Source: an uncultured Nitrosomonadales bacterium
Lineage (GTDB): Bacteria; Pseudomonadota; Gammaproteobacteria; Burkholderiales; Gallionellaceae
Length of the DNA: 35,477 bases
NCBI GenBank assembly: GCA_903885165.1
Contig: CAISHO010000085.1
Location: forward strand, 1 to 35,477
Direction: 5' to 3'
Part shown: one piece after another, positions 1 through 8,716 of the stretch
How the letters are laid out: each line of letters begins with the position of its first letter
Position numbering within the stretch: the first letter of the stretch is position 1
Position numbers and translations under genes: made by a program
Notes under the pieces: generated by a model
Database searches by the model: none
Seen by the model: the letters and a program-made list of their open reading frames with translations, nothing else
What the model was told of the DNA's origin: nothing

Positions 1-156
1 ACCTGCAACCGTCTGAACAAATATGTCGGCATCTGCGGTCAAGGCCCGTCCGATCACTTCGATTTCGCGCAGTGGTTGATGGAAGCTGGCATACAGACTA
101 TGTCGCTCAATCCGGACACACTGCTGGAAACCTGGCGTAAATTGGCGTCCATTTAA
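1..156 (+). CDS. ppsA: Phosphoenolpyruvate synthase, C-terminal end (partial)
   Basis: Only the last 51 codons are in the window; the reading frame is open from base 1 and ends at TAA 154-156. The visible peptide contains GICGQGPSDH and a later MSLNPDT segment, the signature of the C-terminal PEP-binding domain of PEP synthase. The cysteine in ICGQ corresponds to the catalytic Cys of the PEP-utilising family. The enzyme converts pyruvate and ATP to PEP, AMP and phosphate in gluconeogenesis. Pyruvate phosphate dikinase is a related alternative, but SDHFDFAQWLMEAGI and the short tail fit PEP synthase better. An 8-bp inverted repeat lies just downstream at 161-188. Confidence 0.85.
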   Translation, partial: TCNRLNKYVGICGQGPSDHFDFAQWLMEAGIQTMSLNPDTLLETWRKLASI

Positions 157-594
157 CATTGTGCTGCGTGCCATATTCATCGCAGCACGCAACAATCAAG
201 GAATTGCTAAAAGTTGGTCTGATGACTTTATCTGACTGATACGAATATTGGACAAGAACGCATAAAACCTAAATTGATTAACAAACAACTAGCACCACCA
301 CACGAACTCTTTGCCCGATAACTACCGGTCGTCACTGGTAGGAATTGGACAACTGCTGCCTGGGTGGTATGCTACTCGCCAGCGGCCGCCTTACTATAGA
401 TACCAGCCCGTTCAAGCTCTGTCCTGTGACAGTCGGCACATTGCGTTTCATCACAACTGCTAGCTTTATGCACAGATACGCTACACCCAATAAGTCACCT
501 TTTCTGTTTTGCCATTCATAGCTACCTGCTTACCATCAGGCAATATTGTATTGACACGTTGTTATGTCGTGAATGATTAATTTTTGTTGCGATG
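157..594. other. Intergenic region without a convincing gene
   Basis: About 440 bases between the ppsA stop and the stop of the small minus-strand gene. No open frame of useful length with a ribosome binding site was seen on either strand. GTGCTGCG 161-168 and CGCAGCAC 181-188 form a perfect 8-bp stem with a 12-nt loop just after ppsA, but no T-run follows, so it is at best a weak or Rho-assisted terminator. A second imperfect hairpin lies at 322-341. The rest looks like non-coding or decayed sequence. Confidence 0.5.
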
Positions 595-804
595 TCACGA
601 GGAGGAAGAACTGACAACCGGTTTCTGCGTAATCCCGTCCAGCGCTGTATGCATCGCGGCTAAGATCAGTTTATCGGCCACTTTTTCATCCACTTCGGGA
701 ATATCCCAATTGAAAATAGTGCGATACTTTTCGAGCAGCGCTTCCATATCAGAGATAATTTCATTGCGGTAAGCATTCAGCTCCAACTGTTCCATTTGAC
801 TCAT
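595..804 (-). CDS. Small hypothetical protein, 69 aa
   Basis: I do not recognise the family. The ATG at 802-804 is preceded on the minus strand by a strong Shine-Dalgarno, AAGGAG, about six bases upstream, which argues that it is a real gene. The protein is acidic and predicted helical (MSQMEQLELNAYRNEIISDM at the start), with a conserved-looking FNWDIPEVDEKVADKLI segment and a terminal run of five serines. There is no signal peptide, membrane segment or metal motif. It starts 46 bp downstream of the old-yellow-enzyme gene on the same strand, so the two could be co-transcribed. Function is unknown. Confidence 0.6.
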   Translation of the reverse strand: MSQMEQLELNAYRNEIISDMEALLEKYRTIFNWDIPEVDEKVADKLILAAMHTALDGITQKPVVSSSSS

Positions 805-850
805 GATTACTCCTTAGATGGTTCGAAAAATGCTAAATATAATCAGATAA

Positions 851-1933
851 TTACCTTGCTACTGAGCCTGAAGGGGCGGCGCGCAAATACTGTGCTGGCC
901 AAGAGACAGTTTGCCCCAGGGTCTGCGCAGCAGCTAGCGGCCAGTACGGGTTGCGCAAGATTTCCCGGCCTATCAGAACCAGATCCGCCTGTCCGCTACG
1001 TATGATGTGATCCGCTTGAGCTGGCGAGGTAATCAACCCAACCGCAGCGGTAGGCATATCCGCCTCATGACGCACCCTTGCCGCAAATTCAGTCTGGAAC
1101 CCCGGGCCTGCCGGTATAATCGCCGTTGGCACCAAACCTGCGGTAGAGACATCCACCAGATCAATTCCTAAGTCTTTGAGCATTTGGCACAGCGCCACCG
1201 TCTCATCGGCATTCCACCCCCCTTCCACCCAGTCGGTCGCAGACAGGCGAATCAATAGCGGCAGTCGGTCCGGCCATATCCTGCGCACCGCCTCAACCAC
1301 CTCACGAACCAATCGGGTGCGATTCTCGAAACTACCACCATAGGCATCCGTGCGATGATTGGAAAGCGGAGATAAGAATTGATGCAGCAAATAGCCATGC
1401 GCCGCGTGAATTTCAACCGTGTCAAAGCCGGCTATCAGGGCACGCTGCGCCGCATCTACAAAATTCGCAACTATCGTCCTGATTCCGGCCATATCCAGCT
1501 CGTCCGGTAGCGCATAACCAGAACCGAAGGAAATCGCAGAAGGTGCGACGGTCTGCCATCCACCAGAGTTTACAGCAAGGGTATGTTGCGCTTGCCAACC
1601 CAAGCCCACACTGGCCTTACGACCGGCATGCGCTAACTGAATGGCCGGCACGCAACCCTGAGCTCTGGCAAATTGTGAGATACGGGCGAGGGGCGCGATC
1701 TGGCTGTCATCCCACAACCCCAGATCACCCAGACTGATGCGACCTTGTGGCGAAATCGCGGTTGCTTCGACGATCATCAAAGCAGCCCCACCCACCGCAC
1801 GACTGCAATAATGCACGAAATGCCAGTCTGAGGCGACACCATCCACCGCCGAATACTGACACATGGGCGGAATCGCGACGCGATTATTCAGTGTGATATC
1901 GCGTAATTTCAAGGGGTCAAACAGATTCGCCAT
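851..1933 (-). CDS. NADH:flavin oxidoreductase, YqjM/XenA-class old yellow enzyme
   Basis: A 360-residue FMN-dependent TIM-barrel ene-reductase that would reduce activated C=C bonds or nitro compounds with NAD(P)H. The N-terminus has the class signature IPPMCQYSAVDG with Cys25, the flavin-tuning cysteine of YqjM and XenA, followed by DWHFVHY. Other family marks are IQLAHAGRKAS, the substrate-binding His pair in EIHAAHGYLLHQFLSP, the RTDAYGGS loop and the phosphate-binding VLIGREILRNPYW. A C-terminal PAQYLR resembles the arginine finger that completes the neighbour's active site in YqjM-type dimers. Length is normal. The Shine-Dalgarno before ATG 1931-1933 is weak. It is separated from the tRNA genes upstream by a terminator. 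The physiological substrate cannot be inferred. Confidence 0.88.
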   Translation of the reverse strand: MANLFDPLKLRDITLNNRVAIPPMCQYSAVDGVASDWHFVHYCSRAVGGAALMIVEATAISPQGRISLGDLGLWDDSQIAPLARISQFARAQGCVPAIQLAHAGRKASVGLGWQAQHTLAVNSGGWQTVAPSAISFGSGYALPDELDMAGIRTIVANFVDAAQRALIAGFDTVEIHAAHGYLLHQFLSPLSNHRTDAYGGSFENRTRLVREVVEAVRRIWPDRLPLLIRLSATDWVEGGWNADETVALCQMLKDLGIDLVDVSTAGLVPTAIIPAGPGFQTEFAARVRHEADMPTAAVGLITSPAQADHIIRSGQADLVLIGREILRNPYWPLAAAQTLGQTVSWPAQYLRAAPSGSVAR

Positions 1934-2017
1934 GATGAGAATCCTGAAATAAGTAAGTTACCAAACTCTAGCACAGTCAGAAAACATCCCAAGAAAAAAC
2001 TGAAGAAATCATAAAAC

Positions 2018-2049
2018 AAAAAAGCCGCTGATTTCTCAACGGCTTTTTT
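2018..2049 (-). terminator. Intrinsic terminator after tRNA-Asp
   Basis: On the minus strand an AAAAAGCCG / CGGCTTTTT stem with a 12-nt loop is followed by a T-run. It lies just downstream of tRNA-Asp and ends the ppiD-tRNA-tRNA transcript. Because A-runs flank both sides it could work in both directions. Confidence 0.8.
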
Positions 2050-2055
2050 ACTTAT

Positions 2056-2132
2056 TGGCGGAGTGGACGGGACTCGAACCCGCGACCCCCGGCGTGACAG
2101 GCCGGTATTCTAACCAACTGAACTACCACTCC
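2056..2132 (-). tRNA. tRNA-Asp(GUC), copy 1
   Basis: 77 nt including an encoded CCA. The minus strand reads GGAGTGG ... CCACTCC G CCA, giving a perfect 7-bp acceptor stem. The anticodon loop CTGTCAC carries GTC (Asp). The T-loop is TTCGAGT. The sequence is identical to copy 2 at 4221-4297. Confidence 0.97.
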
Positions 2133-2154
2133 AGAACTTCTACTACTTTTTTCT

Positions 2155-2179
2155 AGCTACCAGCTATAAGCTAATAGCT
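2155..2179. repeat. Heptamer-phased AGCT repeat in tRNA spacer
   Basis: AGCT recurs exactly every seven bases, at 2155, 2162, 2169 and 2176, in the spacer between tRNA-Val and tRNA-Asp. AGCTAT 2162-2167 and ATAGCT 2174-2179 can pair. The equivalent spacer of the second tRNA pair holds a related element near 4354. Confidence 0.55.
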
Positions 2180-2184
2180 CGATA

Positions 2185-2260
2185 TGGTGGGTGCTGACGG
2201 GTTCGAACCGCCGACAATCGCCTTGTAAGGGCGGTGCTCTACCAGCTGAGCTAAGCACCC
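2185..2260 (-). tRNA. tRNA-Val(UAC), copy 1
   Basis: 76 nt with encoded CCA. The minus strand begins GGGTGCT, pairing with AGCACCC. The anticodon loop CTTACAA carries TAC (Val). The T-loop is TTCGAAC. It differs from copy 2 by one D-loop base and one T-loop base. Its 5' end is six bases from the ppiD stop codon. Confidence 0.97.
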
Positions 2261-2266
2261 GTATCT

Positions 2267-4153
2267 TTACTGTTTTACCGTCTCCGGTAAGTTCAACTTA
2301 ATCTTGGCTTGCCCTTTGGCATCATTCAAATATGCCTGGAACATTTCTTCGCCTATCATTTGACGCAATTGCTGCACATATCGACCGCGTTTCACTTCAT
2401 CCGGTTTTTCAGCAGCCTTCACTGAATCGACACGAACGATGATAAAACCATCCAGCTTGGATTCAGCACCGACATACTGAGGAAGCTTTGCACCGTTAGT
2501 CTGGAAGACCTGACGAACTAATGCAACATCCAGTTCGCCATGCTGAGCATGAGATATTGCCTGAGCAACCGACCAGCTTAAATCAGTTTTACTACCCTGC
2601 TTCGCTTGACCGAGCAGCATTGTACCCTGTTTTACGGCCATGTCCAGCGCTTTTTCACGTAATATTTTTTGTTTGATCATTTCTTGCACTTCGTTCAGTG
2701 CACGAACCGCCGCCGGCTTGTGTTCCAGCAGGCGTGCAGCGACCAAAGTATTGGCTGCCACTTCAACCGCAGCCGTATTCCGGTGATTCTTGATTACATC
2801 ATCAGAAAACACGGCCTGCAACATTTTTTCGTTCCAGACATCACCTGCAACTGCACCCTTGACCAGCCAGGCGCTTTGCTCAACTGCGGCTCCAGCTAAC
2901 GCTGCCGCAGGCTTCAAGGTGTCGCTCTGCTCATAGACAGCATTACTGAATTTGTCAGCCAGTTCAGCAAAGCCATCAGCCGCCTTTTGTTGACGCATCT
3001 TCGCTGCTACGGTATCCCTAACTACGTCAAACGGAGTCGCACTCGAGGCTTTAACCGCCACCAGCTTGATGATGTGAAAGCCAAAATCCGATTTAACCAG
3101 ACCGCTGATTTCACCCGGCTTGAGCGCAAATACGGCGTCATCAAACGCTTTCACCATCATACCGCGACCAAACAAGCCAAGATCACCACCGTGAGCCGCC
3201 GAACCTGGATCCTGTGAGTTTTGTTTAGCCACTTCAGCGAACTGAGCCGGATTCTTTTTAACCTGAGCTAATAACTGCTCGGCTTTGGCTCGGGCCTGAT
3301 CCTGTTCAGCCTGAGGCGCCGTTGCCGGCACAGCAATCAGAATATGCGAAGCCTGTCTTTGCTCCGGCGTTGCGAATTCAGACTGATGCTCATCGTAATA
3401 TTTACGCACCTCTTCCGCCTTCACTTCCGCCTTAGCCATCAGGCCGCTGCTGGAGAATTTGACGTACTCAACCTTAACCTGCTCTGGCACCTGAAATTCT
3501 TTTTGATTCTGCTCGTAATAGGTTTTTACGGCGGCGTCATCCACCTTAGCCTGCGCCATGAATGCCGCAGGGGAGACATGCGCTACACTGATCACACGCT
3601 GCTCTTCATTGATCGCAATAACGCGATCGGCGGCAGTATTAGCGGTATAGCCATTTTGCACATACGCATCTCGCATCTGCTGCCCTACCAGATCGTCTTT
3701 TACCCGCGCCTCGAATGACAACGGCACCATATTTTGACCTGCGAGAGCCGCCACATAACGGGCTTGATCAAACTTACCCTCAGCCTTAAACGCATCAATA
3801 CCCGCGATCACCTGCGCGATCTGCTCATCGGTCACCGTCAAACCAACCGACTTAGCACGTTCAATCAACAAGCGCTGCGCTACCAGGTTATCCAGCACGG
3901 CGTGTTTGACTTCAGGTTTTTCAAATGCAGCAGGGTCATAGCTTGGCCCCATCATCTGACGCATACGATCCTGCTGCTGGCGCATCGCCGTTTCAAACTC
4001 TTGCTTGGTGATTTTTGCCCCGTTGACGGTAGCAGGTGCATCCGTATCGCCGGCATGACGATATGAGTCCACACCAAAGAATGCAAAAGGCAAAATAATC
4101 AGCAACAAGACTATTTGCACCAATCTTCTTTTTTCATGTACGAAATCAAACAT
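2267..4153 (-). CDS. ppiD: Peptidyl-prolyl cis-trans isomerase PpiD-like (SurA_N/parvulin)
   Basis: A 628-residue inner-membrane-anchored periplasmic folding factor. The N-terminus is short and basic (HEKRR), followed by one transmembrane helix at about residues 11-28 and then the SurA-N-like chaperone region starting with ATVNGAKITKQEFETAM. A parvulin domain spans about residues 266-363, starting ASHILIAV and including GGDLGLFGRGMM, FALKPGEIS and FGFHIIKL. The length is close to E. coli PpiD (about 620). The long alanine/lysine-rich C-terminal part is typical. The ATG at 4151-4153 has only a weak Shine-Dalgarno (GGGG). It is separated from the hupB-tRNA transcript by a terminator 38 bp upstream, and its stop codon nearly touches tRNA-Val copy 1. 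Confidence 0.93.
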   Translation of the reverse strand: MFDFVHEKRRLVQIVLLLIILPFAFFGVDSYRHAGDTDAPATVNGAKITKQEFETAMRQQQDRMRQMMGPSYDPAAFEKPEVKHAVLDNLVAQRLLIERAKSVGLTVTDEQIAQVIAGIDAFKAEGKFDQARYVAALAGQNMVPLSFEARVKDDLVGQQMRDAYVQNGYTANTAADRVIAINEEQRVISVAHVSPAAFMAQAKVDDAAVKTYYEQNQKEFQVPEQVKVEYVKFSSSGLMAKAEVKAEEVRKYYDEHQSEFATPEQRQASHILIAVPATAPQAEQDQARAKAEQLLAQVKKNPAQFAEVAKQNSQDPGSAAHGGDLGLFGRGMMVKAFDDAVFALKPGEISGLVKSDFGFHIIKLVAVKASSATPFDVVRDTVAAKMRQQKAADGFAELADKFSNAVYEQSDTLKPAAALAGAAVEQSAWLVKGAVAGDVWNEKMLQAVFSDDVIKNHRNTAAVEVAANTLVAARLLEHKPAAVRALNEVQEMIKQKILREKALDMAVKQGTMLLGQAKQGSKTDLSWSVAQAISHAQHGELDVALVRQVFQTNGAKLPQYVGAESKLDGFIIVRVDSVKAAEKPDEVKRGRYVQQLRQMIGEEMFQAYLNDAKGQAKIKLNLPETVKQ

Positions 4154-4190
4154 AACAGCCCCGGATGATATTTATTGAACTTTAGATATG

Positions 4191-4215
4191 AAAAAAGGCG
4201 AACTTTCGTTCGCCT
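4191..4215 (-). terminator. Intrinsic terminator with GAAA tetraloop
   Basis: On the minus strand AGGCGAAC-GAAA-GTTCGCCT forms a perfect 8-bp stem closed by a stable GNRA tetraloop and followed by a run of six T. It ends the hupB-tRNAVal-tRNAAsp transcript just before ppiD. Confidence 0.88.
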
Positions 4216-4220
4216 CAATT

Positions 4221-4297
4221 TGGCGGAGTGGACGGGACTCGAACCCGCGACCCCCGGCGTGACAGGCCGGTATTCTAACCAACTGAACTACCACTCC
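4221..4297 (-). tRNA. tRNA-Asp(GUC), copy 2
   Basis: 77 nt including CCA, identical across its whole length to copy 1 at 2056-2132. Anticodon GTC. Located between tRNA-Val copy 2 and the terminator. Confidence 0.97.
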
Positions 4298-4353
4298 AAA
4301 ACTTGTACCGCTTGTCACTTTTACTGACCACTCGCTGCTAACTACTTATTCCA

Positions 4354-4371
4354 AGCTAGTAGCTACTAGCA
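4354..4371. repeat. Heptamer-phased palindrome in tRNA spacer
   Basis: GCTAGTAGCTACTAGC at 4355-4370 is a perfect 16-bp palindrome. AGCT starts at 4354 and 4361, with AGCA at 4368, the same 7-nt phase as the element in the first tRNA spacer. The two spacers differ in length (84 versus 52 nt) and are otherwise only loosely similar, in contrast to the conserved tRNAs. Confidence 0.5.
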
Positions 4372-4381
4372 CAGATATTCA

Positions 4382-4457
4382 TGGTGGGTGCTGACGGGGT
4401 CGAACCGCCGACAATCGCCTTGTAAGGGCGGTGCTCTACCAACTGAGCTAAGCACCC
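4382..4457 (-). tRNA. tRNA-Val(UAC), copy 2
   Basis: 76 nt with encoded CCA and anticodon TAC. Compared with copy 1 the D-loop has T for C and the T-loop reads TTCGACC instead of TTCGAAC (position 59), a tolerated site. It follows hupB by 12 bp and is probably processed from the hupB transcript. Confidence 0.96.
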
Positions 4458-4469
4458 GACTGAAGAACG

Positions 4470-4742
4470 CTAGTTTACAGCATCTTTCAAACCTTTACCA
4501 GCGCGAAATTTAGGAACTTTCGCCGCCTTGATTTCGATGGCCTCTCCGGTACGCGGATTACGACCCGTACGACCGGCACGCTCGTCCACTGCGAACGAAC
4601 CAAAACCGACCAGACTCACTTCTTCACCATTCTTCAAAGCACCTTTGATAGCCTCAATTGCGCCATCCAGTGCACGTCCCGCAGATGCCTTAGAAATATC
4701 AGCGGATTTTGCAATTGCATCAACCAGTTCAGATTTGTTCAC
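4470..4742 (-). CDS. hupB: DNA-binding protein HU-beta
   Basis: A 90-residue nucleoid protein. The GTG at 4740-4742 was chosen as start because AAGGGG sits at proper distance upstream and the product [20 protein letters not shown] then has the exact HU length. An ATG two codons earlier would abut the Shine-Dalgarno. The family signature GFGSF and the DNA-binding arm [14 protein letters not shown] are present, followed by [17 protein letters not shown] binds and bends DNA as a homo- or heterodimer. Its position after lon matches E. coli lon-hupB. It has its own strong promoter and is followed by tRNA-Val and tRNA-Asp. Confidence 0.95.
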   Translation of the reverse strand: MNKSELVDAIAKSADISKASAGRALDGAIEAIKGALKNGEEVSLVGFGSFAVDERAGRTGRNPRTGEAIEIKAAKVPKFRAGKGLKDAVN

Positions 4743-4800
4743 GTACATCCCCTTCGCGTGTAATTTTATAATTAAATTCGACTCCCCCACAGCAGCACGC

Positions 4801-4830
4801 TTTATATCAAGGTCACAGCGCTTTGGTCAA
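4801..4830 (-). promoter_or_regulatory. Sigma-70 promoter of hupB-tRNA transcript
   Basis: On the minus strand TTGACC (4825-4830) and TATAAA (4801-4806) are separated by 18 bp, five of six matches in each hexamer. The start would fall near 4794, about 50 nt before the hupB GTG. Confidence 0.7.
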
Positions 4831-4876
4831 GCGAATATGATAGAAATCGTTTAACTAATGAGCGAGCCGAAGTAAC

Positions 4877-7291
4877 TCAGTGTTTTGTGGCCACCACAGG
4901 CTCCGCCAGCTTCGCTTCAACGGCTAGTTCAGCCACCGCGACCGGAGCATCTTCGCGCGGAACGGGTTTACGTTCCAGCGCCATCTCGAGCACCTGTTCT
5001 ATCCACTTCACAGGATGAATATCCAGCTTATTTTTCACGTTATCAGAGATATCAGCCAGATCTTTGACGTTATCTTCAGGGATCAGCACGATCTTGATAC
5101 CGCCACGTTGCGCTGCGATCAGCTTTTCCTTCAAACCACCGATAGGCAACACTTCGCCGCGCAAGGTAATTTCACCGGTCATCGCCACATCAGCCCGCAC
5201 TGGAATGCCGGTCAAAGCGGAAACGATCGCCGTACACATCCCGACACCGGCAGACGGACCGTCCTTAGGCGTCGCACCTTCCGGCAAATGGATATGCAAA
5301 TCAGTCTTCTGGTAGAAATCATCATCGATGCCCAGACGCTTGGTACGACTGCGCACCACACTCAGCGCCGCCTGTATCGATTCCTGCATCACCTCACCCA
5401 GCTTACCGGTGGTCGTGGTCTTACCCTTACCCGGCAACACCACAGTTTCTATGGTCAGCAATTCGCCACCCACTTCGGTCCAAGCCAAACCGGTCACCTG
5501 ACCTACCTGATTGTGCTTCTCAGCAACTCCATAGGAGTAACGGCGCACGCCCAGATACTTATCCAGATTACGCGAGTTGACCACCACCTTGCCTTCGCGC
5601 GCCTTGAGCAGCAACGCTTTGACCACCTTGCGGCAGATCTTGGAAATTTCGCGTTCCATCCCGCGCACACCGGCTTCACGCACGTAATAACGCACGATAT
5701 CGCGCAAAGCGGTTTCGGCAATGCTGATTTCGTCCGGCTTCAAACCGTTATTCTTGATTGCCTTCGGCACCAGATAGCGCGTCGCGATGTTGATCTTCTC
5801 GTCTTCCATATAACTGGAAACATGGATGATTTCCATCCGGTCCATCAGCGCATCCGGAATGTTCAACGTATTCGCCGTCGCAACAAACATCACATCAGAC
5901 AGATCGTACTCAACCTCAACGTAGTGATCAACGAAGGTGCTATTTTGTTCAGGATCGAGCACTTCGAGCAAAGCCGCCGACGGATCGCCGCGCATGTCCT
6001 GCCCCATCTTATCCACTTCATCGAGCAGGAACAACGGGTTCTTCACCGCAACCTTGTTCATGTTCTGCAAGATTTTACCGGGCATCGAACCGATGTAAGT
6101 ACGACGATGACCACGTATCTCGGATTCATCACGCACGCCGCCTAACGACATACGCACAAACTTGCGGTTCGTGGCACGCGCAATCGACTGTCCCAGCGAA
6201 GTCTTACCTACGCCTGGAGGACCGACCAGACACAAGATAGGCGCTTTCATCTTATCGGCGCGCTGCTGCACTGCCAGATATTCCAGAATGCGTTCTTTAA
6301 CCTTATCCAGACCGTAGTGATCTTCTTCCAGCACAGTCTCGGCTTGTTTGAGATCGGTACTGATCTTAGTCTTCTTCTTCCACGGCAAACCGATCAACAC
6401 ATCGATGTAGTTGCGCACCACGGTGGCTTCTGCCGACATCGGTGACATCATGCGCAATTTCTTCAGCTCAGCTTCAGCCTTAGTTCTGGCTTCCTTAGGC
6501 ATATGCGCATCTTTGATCTTCTTATCCAGATTCTCAAAATCAGTGCCGTCTTCACCCTCACCCAACTCCTTCTGAATCGCTTTAACCTGCTCGTTCAGGT
6601 AGTACTCGCGCTGACTCTTCTCCATCTGGCGCTTTACGCGACCACGGATACGCTTCTCGACCTGAAGGATGTCGATTTCACCTTCCAGCAAACCGAGCAA
6701 ATGTTCGAGACGCTTTTGCACCGCGTAGATCTCCAGCACATCCTGCTTTTGCTCTAATTTCAGCGGCAGGTGGGCTGCGATAATATCGGCCAGACGTCCG
6801 GCGTCATCAATCCCGGTCAGTGAGGACAAAATTTCCGGTGGAATTTTTTTGTTGAGTTTGACGTATTGTTCGAACTGCGCGATCAGCGCGCGACGCATCG
6901 CCTCGCTCTCGCTGGTATCCACGTCTTCGGCAGGAATCACTTCGACTTGCGCATCAAAGTGACTATCCACATCCACTACGTGCAATACCTTGACACGCTG
7001 AGTGCCTTCCACCAGCACTTTGACAGTGCCGTCTGGCAGCTTCAGCATTTGCAGTATGTTGGCCATGCTACCGATATGAAATAAGTCATCGGTGGAAGGA
7101 TCATCCTTGGAAGCTGTTTTCTGTGCAACCAATACGATAGGTTTTGCCGCCTCCATCGCCAGCTCCAGCGCCTTGATAGACTTGGCGCGGCCGACAAACA
7201 AGGGAATAACCATATGCGGGAATACAACAACATCGCGCAGAGGCAGCAGCGGGTAGAGCTCAGTAATACTTGGGATATCTTGTTCGGACAT
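4877..7291 (-). CDS. lon: ATP-dependent protease Lon (La)
   Basis: An 804-residue cytoplasmic AAA+ serine protease that degrades misfolded and regulatory proteins. The N-terminal substrate domain opens with [20 protein letters not shown]. The Walker A is GPPGVGKTS near residues 356-364, and Walker B lies in [10 protein letters not shown]. The catalytic serine is in DGPSAGVGM (about residue 679) and the catalytic lysine in [10 protein letters not shown] (about 722), the same numbering as E. coli Lon. An extra acidic, Ala/Val-rich tail of about 20 residues follows the protease domain. The gene follows clpX but is separated by a terminator and has its own heat-shock-type promoter, so it can be expressed apart from tig-clpPX. 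Confidence 0.98.
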   Translation of the reverse strand: MSEQDIPSITELYPLLPLRDVVVFPHMVIPLFVGRAKSIKALELAMEAAKPIVLVAQKTASKDDPSTDDLFHIGSMANILQMLKLPDGTVKVLVEGTQRVKVLHVVDVDSHFDAQVEVIPAEDVDTSESEAMRRALIAQFEQYVKLNKKIPPEILSSLTGIDDAGRLADIIAAHLPLKLEQKQDVLEIYAVQKRLEHLLGLLEGEIDILQVEKRIRGRVKRQMEKSQREYYLNEQVKAIQKELGEGEDGTDFENLDKKIKDAHMPKEARTKAEAELKKLRMMSPMSAEATVVRNYIDVLIGLPWKKKTKISTDLKQAETVLEEDHYGLDKVKERILEYLAVQQRADKMKAPILCLVGPPGVGKTSLGQSIARATNRKFVRMSLGGVRDESEIRGHRRTYIGSMPGKILQNMNKVAVKNPLFLLDEVDKMGQDMRGDPSAALLEVLDPEQNSTFVDHYVEVEYDLSDVMFVATANTLNIPDALMDRMEIIHVSSYMEDEKINIATRYLVPKAIKNNGLKPDEISIAETALRDIVRYYVREAGVRGMEREISKICRKVVKALLLKAREGKVVVNSRNLDKYLGVRRYSYGVAEKHNQVGQVTGLAWTEVGGELLTIETVVLPGKGKTTTTGKLGEVMQESIQAALSVVRSRTKRLGIDDDFYQKTDLHIHLPEGATPKDGPSAGVGMCTAIVSALTGIPVRADVAMTGEITLRGEVLPIGGLKEKLIAAQRGGIKIVLIPEDNVKDLADISDNVKNKLDIHPVKWIEQVLEMALERKPVPREDAPVAVAELAVEAKLAEPVVATKH

Positions 7292-7321
7292 GGTAATAAC
7301 CTATTCGTTGTCAGAAGGAGT

Positions 7322-7349
7322 AGATGGGGATAGCTTGAGCGAATTCAAT
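7322..7349 (-). promoter_or_regulatory. Sigma-32 (heat-shock) promoter of lon
   Basis: On the minus strand ATTGAAT (7343-7349) and CCCCATCT (7322-7329) are 13 bp apart. The -10 matches the RpoH consensus CCCCATNT fully and the -35 has the TTGAA core of CTTGAAA. lon is a classical RpoH target. A perfect TATAAT (7362-7367, minus) lies slightly upstream and could be a housekeeping -10, but a good -35 for it is not visible. Confidence 0.6.
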
Positions 7350-7372
7350 CCCTCTTGAGCGATTATAAACTG

Positions 7373-7411
7373 AAAAACCTCGAAATCTGCAGCATGAACA
7401 GATTTACGAGG
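7373..7411 (-). terminator. Intrinsic terminator between clpX and lon
   Basis: On the minus strand CCTCG-T-AAATCTG pairs with CAGATTT-CGAGG around a 9-nt loop with one bulged base, followed by TTTTT. It ends the tig-clpP-clpX transcript. Confidence 0.75.
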
Positions 7412-7436
7412 CTCTCAAAATCAACGACTGAACAGA

Positions 7437-8690
7437 TCAGGCGGCGATAGGTGTATCCGCATAGACAATAAGCGGCTTGATTTCGCCCTCCGCATTCGCT
7501 TCATCCAGCACGACCTTGCTGACATTTTCCATCGAAGGCAGATCAAACATCACATCCAGCAACGACTGTTCCAGGATGGAACGCAAACCGCGCGCGCCGG
7601 TCTTGCGCGCCAACGCCTTCTTGGCAATCGCCAGGAGTGCACCTTCTCGGAATTCCAGATCAACCCCTTCCATCGCAAACAGCTTTTGATACTGTTTGGT
7701 CAGTGCATTCTTGGGTTCAGTCAGAATCTGCTTCATTGCCGCCTCGTCCAATTCTTCGAGCGTGGCGATGACTGGCAAACGACCGACAAATTCAGGGATC
7801 AGACCGAACTTGACCAGATCTTCCGGTTCGACATCGCGCAAGGTTTCACCCGTCTTGCGATCATCCACTGAACTGATGGAAGCACCAAACCCGATACTAG
7901 CCTTGGAAGAACGGTTCTTGATGACTTTTTCCAGACCATCGAACGCGCCGCCACAGATGAACAGAATATTGGTGGTATCAACCTGCAAAAATTCTGTGTT
8001 CGGATGCTTACGACCGCCTTGCGGTGGAATCGACGCCTTGGTGCCTTCAATCAACTTGAGCAAAGCCTGTTGCACGCCTTCTCCGGATACATCGCGGGTA
8101 ATCGACGGATTGTCCGATTTTCTGGAAATCTTGTCGATTTCATCCACATACACGATGCCGCGCTGCGCCTTCTCGACGTTGTATTCGCAAGCCTGCAACA
8201 GCTTTTGAATAATATTTTCAACGTCTTCGCCGACATAACCCGCTTCGGTCAAAGTGGTCGCATCCGCCATCACAAACGGCACATCCAACATGCGTGCCAG
8301 TGTTTGCGCCAGTAATGTTTTACCGGAACCGGTCGGCCCCACCAGCAAGATATTGCTCTTGGACAACTCAACGCCGTCGTTGGTGTTGCACTTCAAACGC
8401 TTGTAGTGGTTGTACACCGCAACCGACAGAATACGCTTGGCGCGTTCCTGACCGATCACATATTCACCCAGCGTCGCGCAGATATCGCGAGGCACCGGCA
8501 GATCAGACTTATCGCCCTTTGCCACCGCCTCGCCCTGTATCTCTTCGCGCATGATGTCGTTGCACAAAGTGATGCACTCATCGCAGACAAACACGGAAGG
8601 TCCGGCGATCAGCTTTTTCACTTCATGCTGACTCTTGCCGCAGAATGAACAATAAAGCAACTTCTCGCCTGTTTTTTTATCGATAGCCAT
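7437..8690 (-). CDS. clpX: ATP-dependent Clp protease ATPase subunit ClpX
   Basis: A 417-residue AAA+ unfoldase that feeds substrates to ClpP. The N-terminal zinc-binding domain has four cysteines in CSFCGKS and [10 protein letters not shown]. Walker A is [12 protein letters not shown] and Walker B is [10 protein letters not shown]. The pore loop GYVGED is present, as is the IGF loop (IGFGAS) that docks into ClpP. The C-terminal small domain contains [11 protein letters not shown]. Length matches the family (about 420). It starts 26 bp after clpP and ends before an intrinsic terminator. Confidence 0.98.
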   Translation of the reverse strand: MAIDKKTGEKLLYCSFCGKSQHEVKKLIAGPSVFVCDECITLCNDIMREEIQGEAVAKGDKSDLPVPRDICATLGEYVIGQERAKRILSVAVYNHYKRLKCNTNDGVELSKSNILLVGPTGSGKTLLAQTLARMLDVPFVMADATTLTEAGYVGEDVENIIQKLLQACEYNVEKAQRGIVYVDEIDKISRKSDNPSITRDVSGEGVQQALLKLIEGTKASIPPQGGRKHPNTEFLQVDTTNILFICGGAFDGLEKVIKNRSSKASIGFGASISSVDDRKTGETLRDVEPEDLVKFGLIPEFVGRLPVIATLEELDEAAMKQILTEPKNALTKQYQKLFAMEGVDLEFREGALLAIAKKALARKTGARGLRSILEQSLLDVMFDLPSMENVSKVVLDEANAEGEIKPLIVYADTPIAA

Positions 8691-8716
8691 AATACCAACC
8701 TTATATCAAGTTATCT

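Noticed and set aside
400-500. Possible remnant of a multiheme cytochrome (a CDSRH-like pattern near the Cys/His-rich stretch)
   Set aside because: No intact CxxCH motif, no start, and the match is too short to support.
551-580. TTGACA promoter on the plus strand upstream of the 69-codon gene's antisense
   Set aside because: The -35 is perfect but no acceptable -10 is found at 16-18 bp, and no plus-strand gene follows.
5015-6145. Long plus-strand open frame of 376 codons antisense to lon
   Set aside because: It lies entirely within the highly conserved lon gene, has Arg/His/Gln-rich composition typical of antisense shadows, and no ribosome site or known motif.
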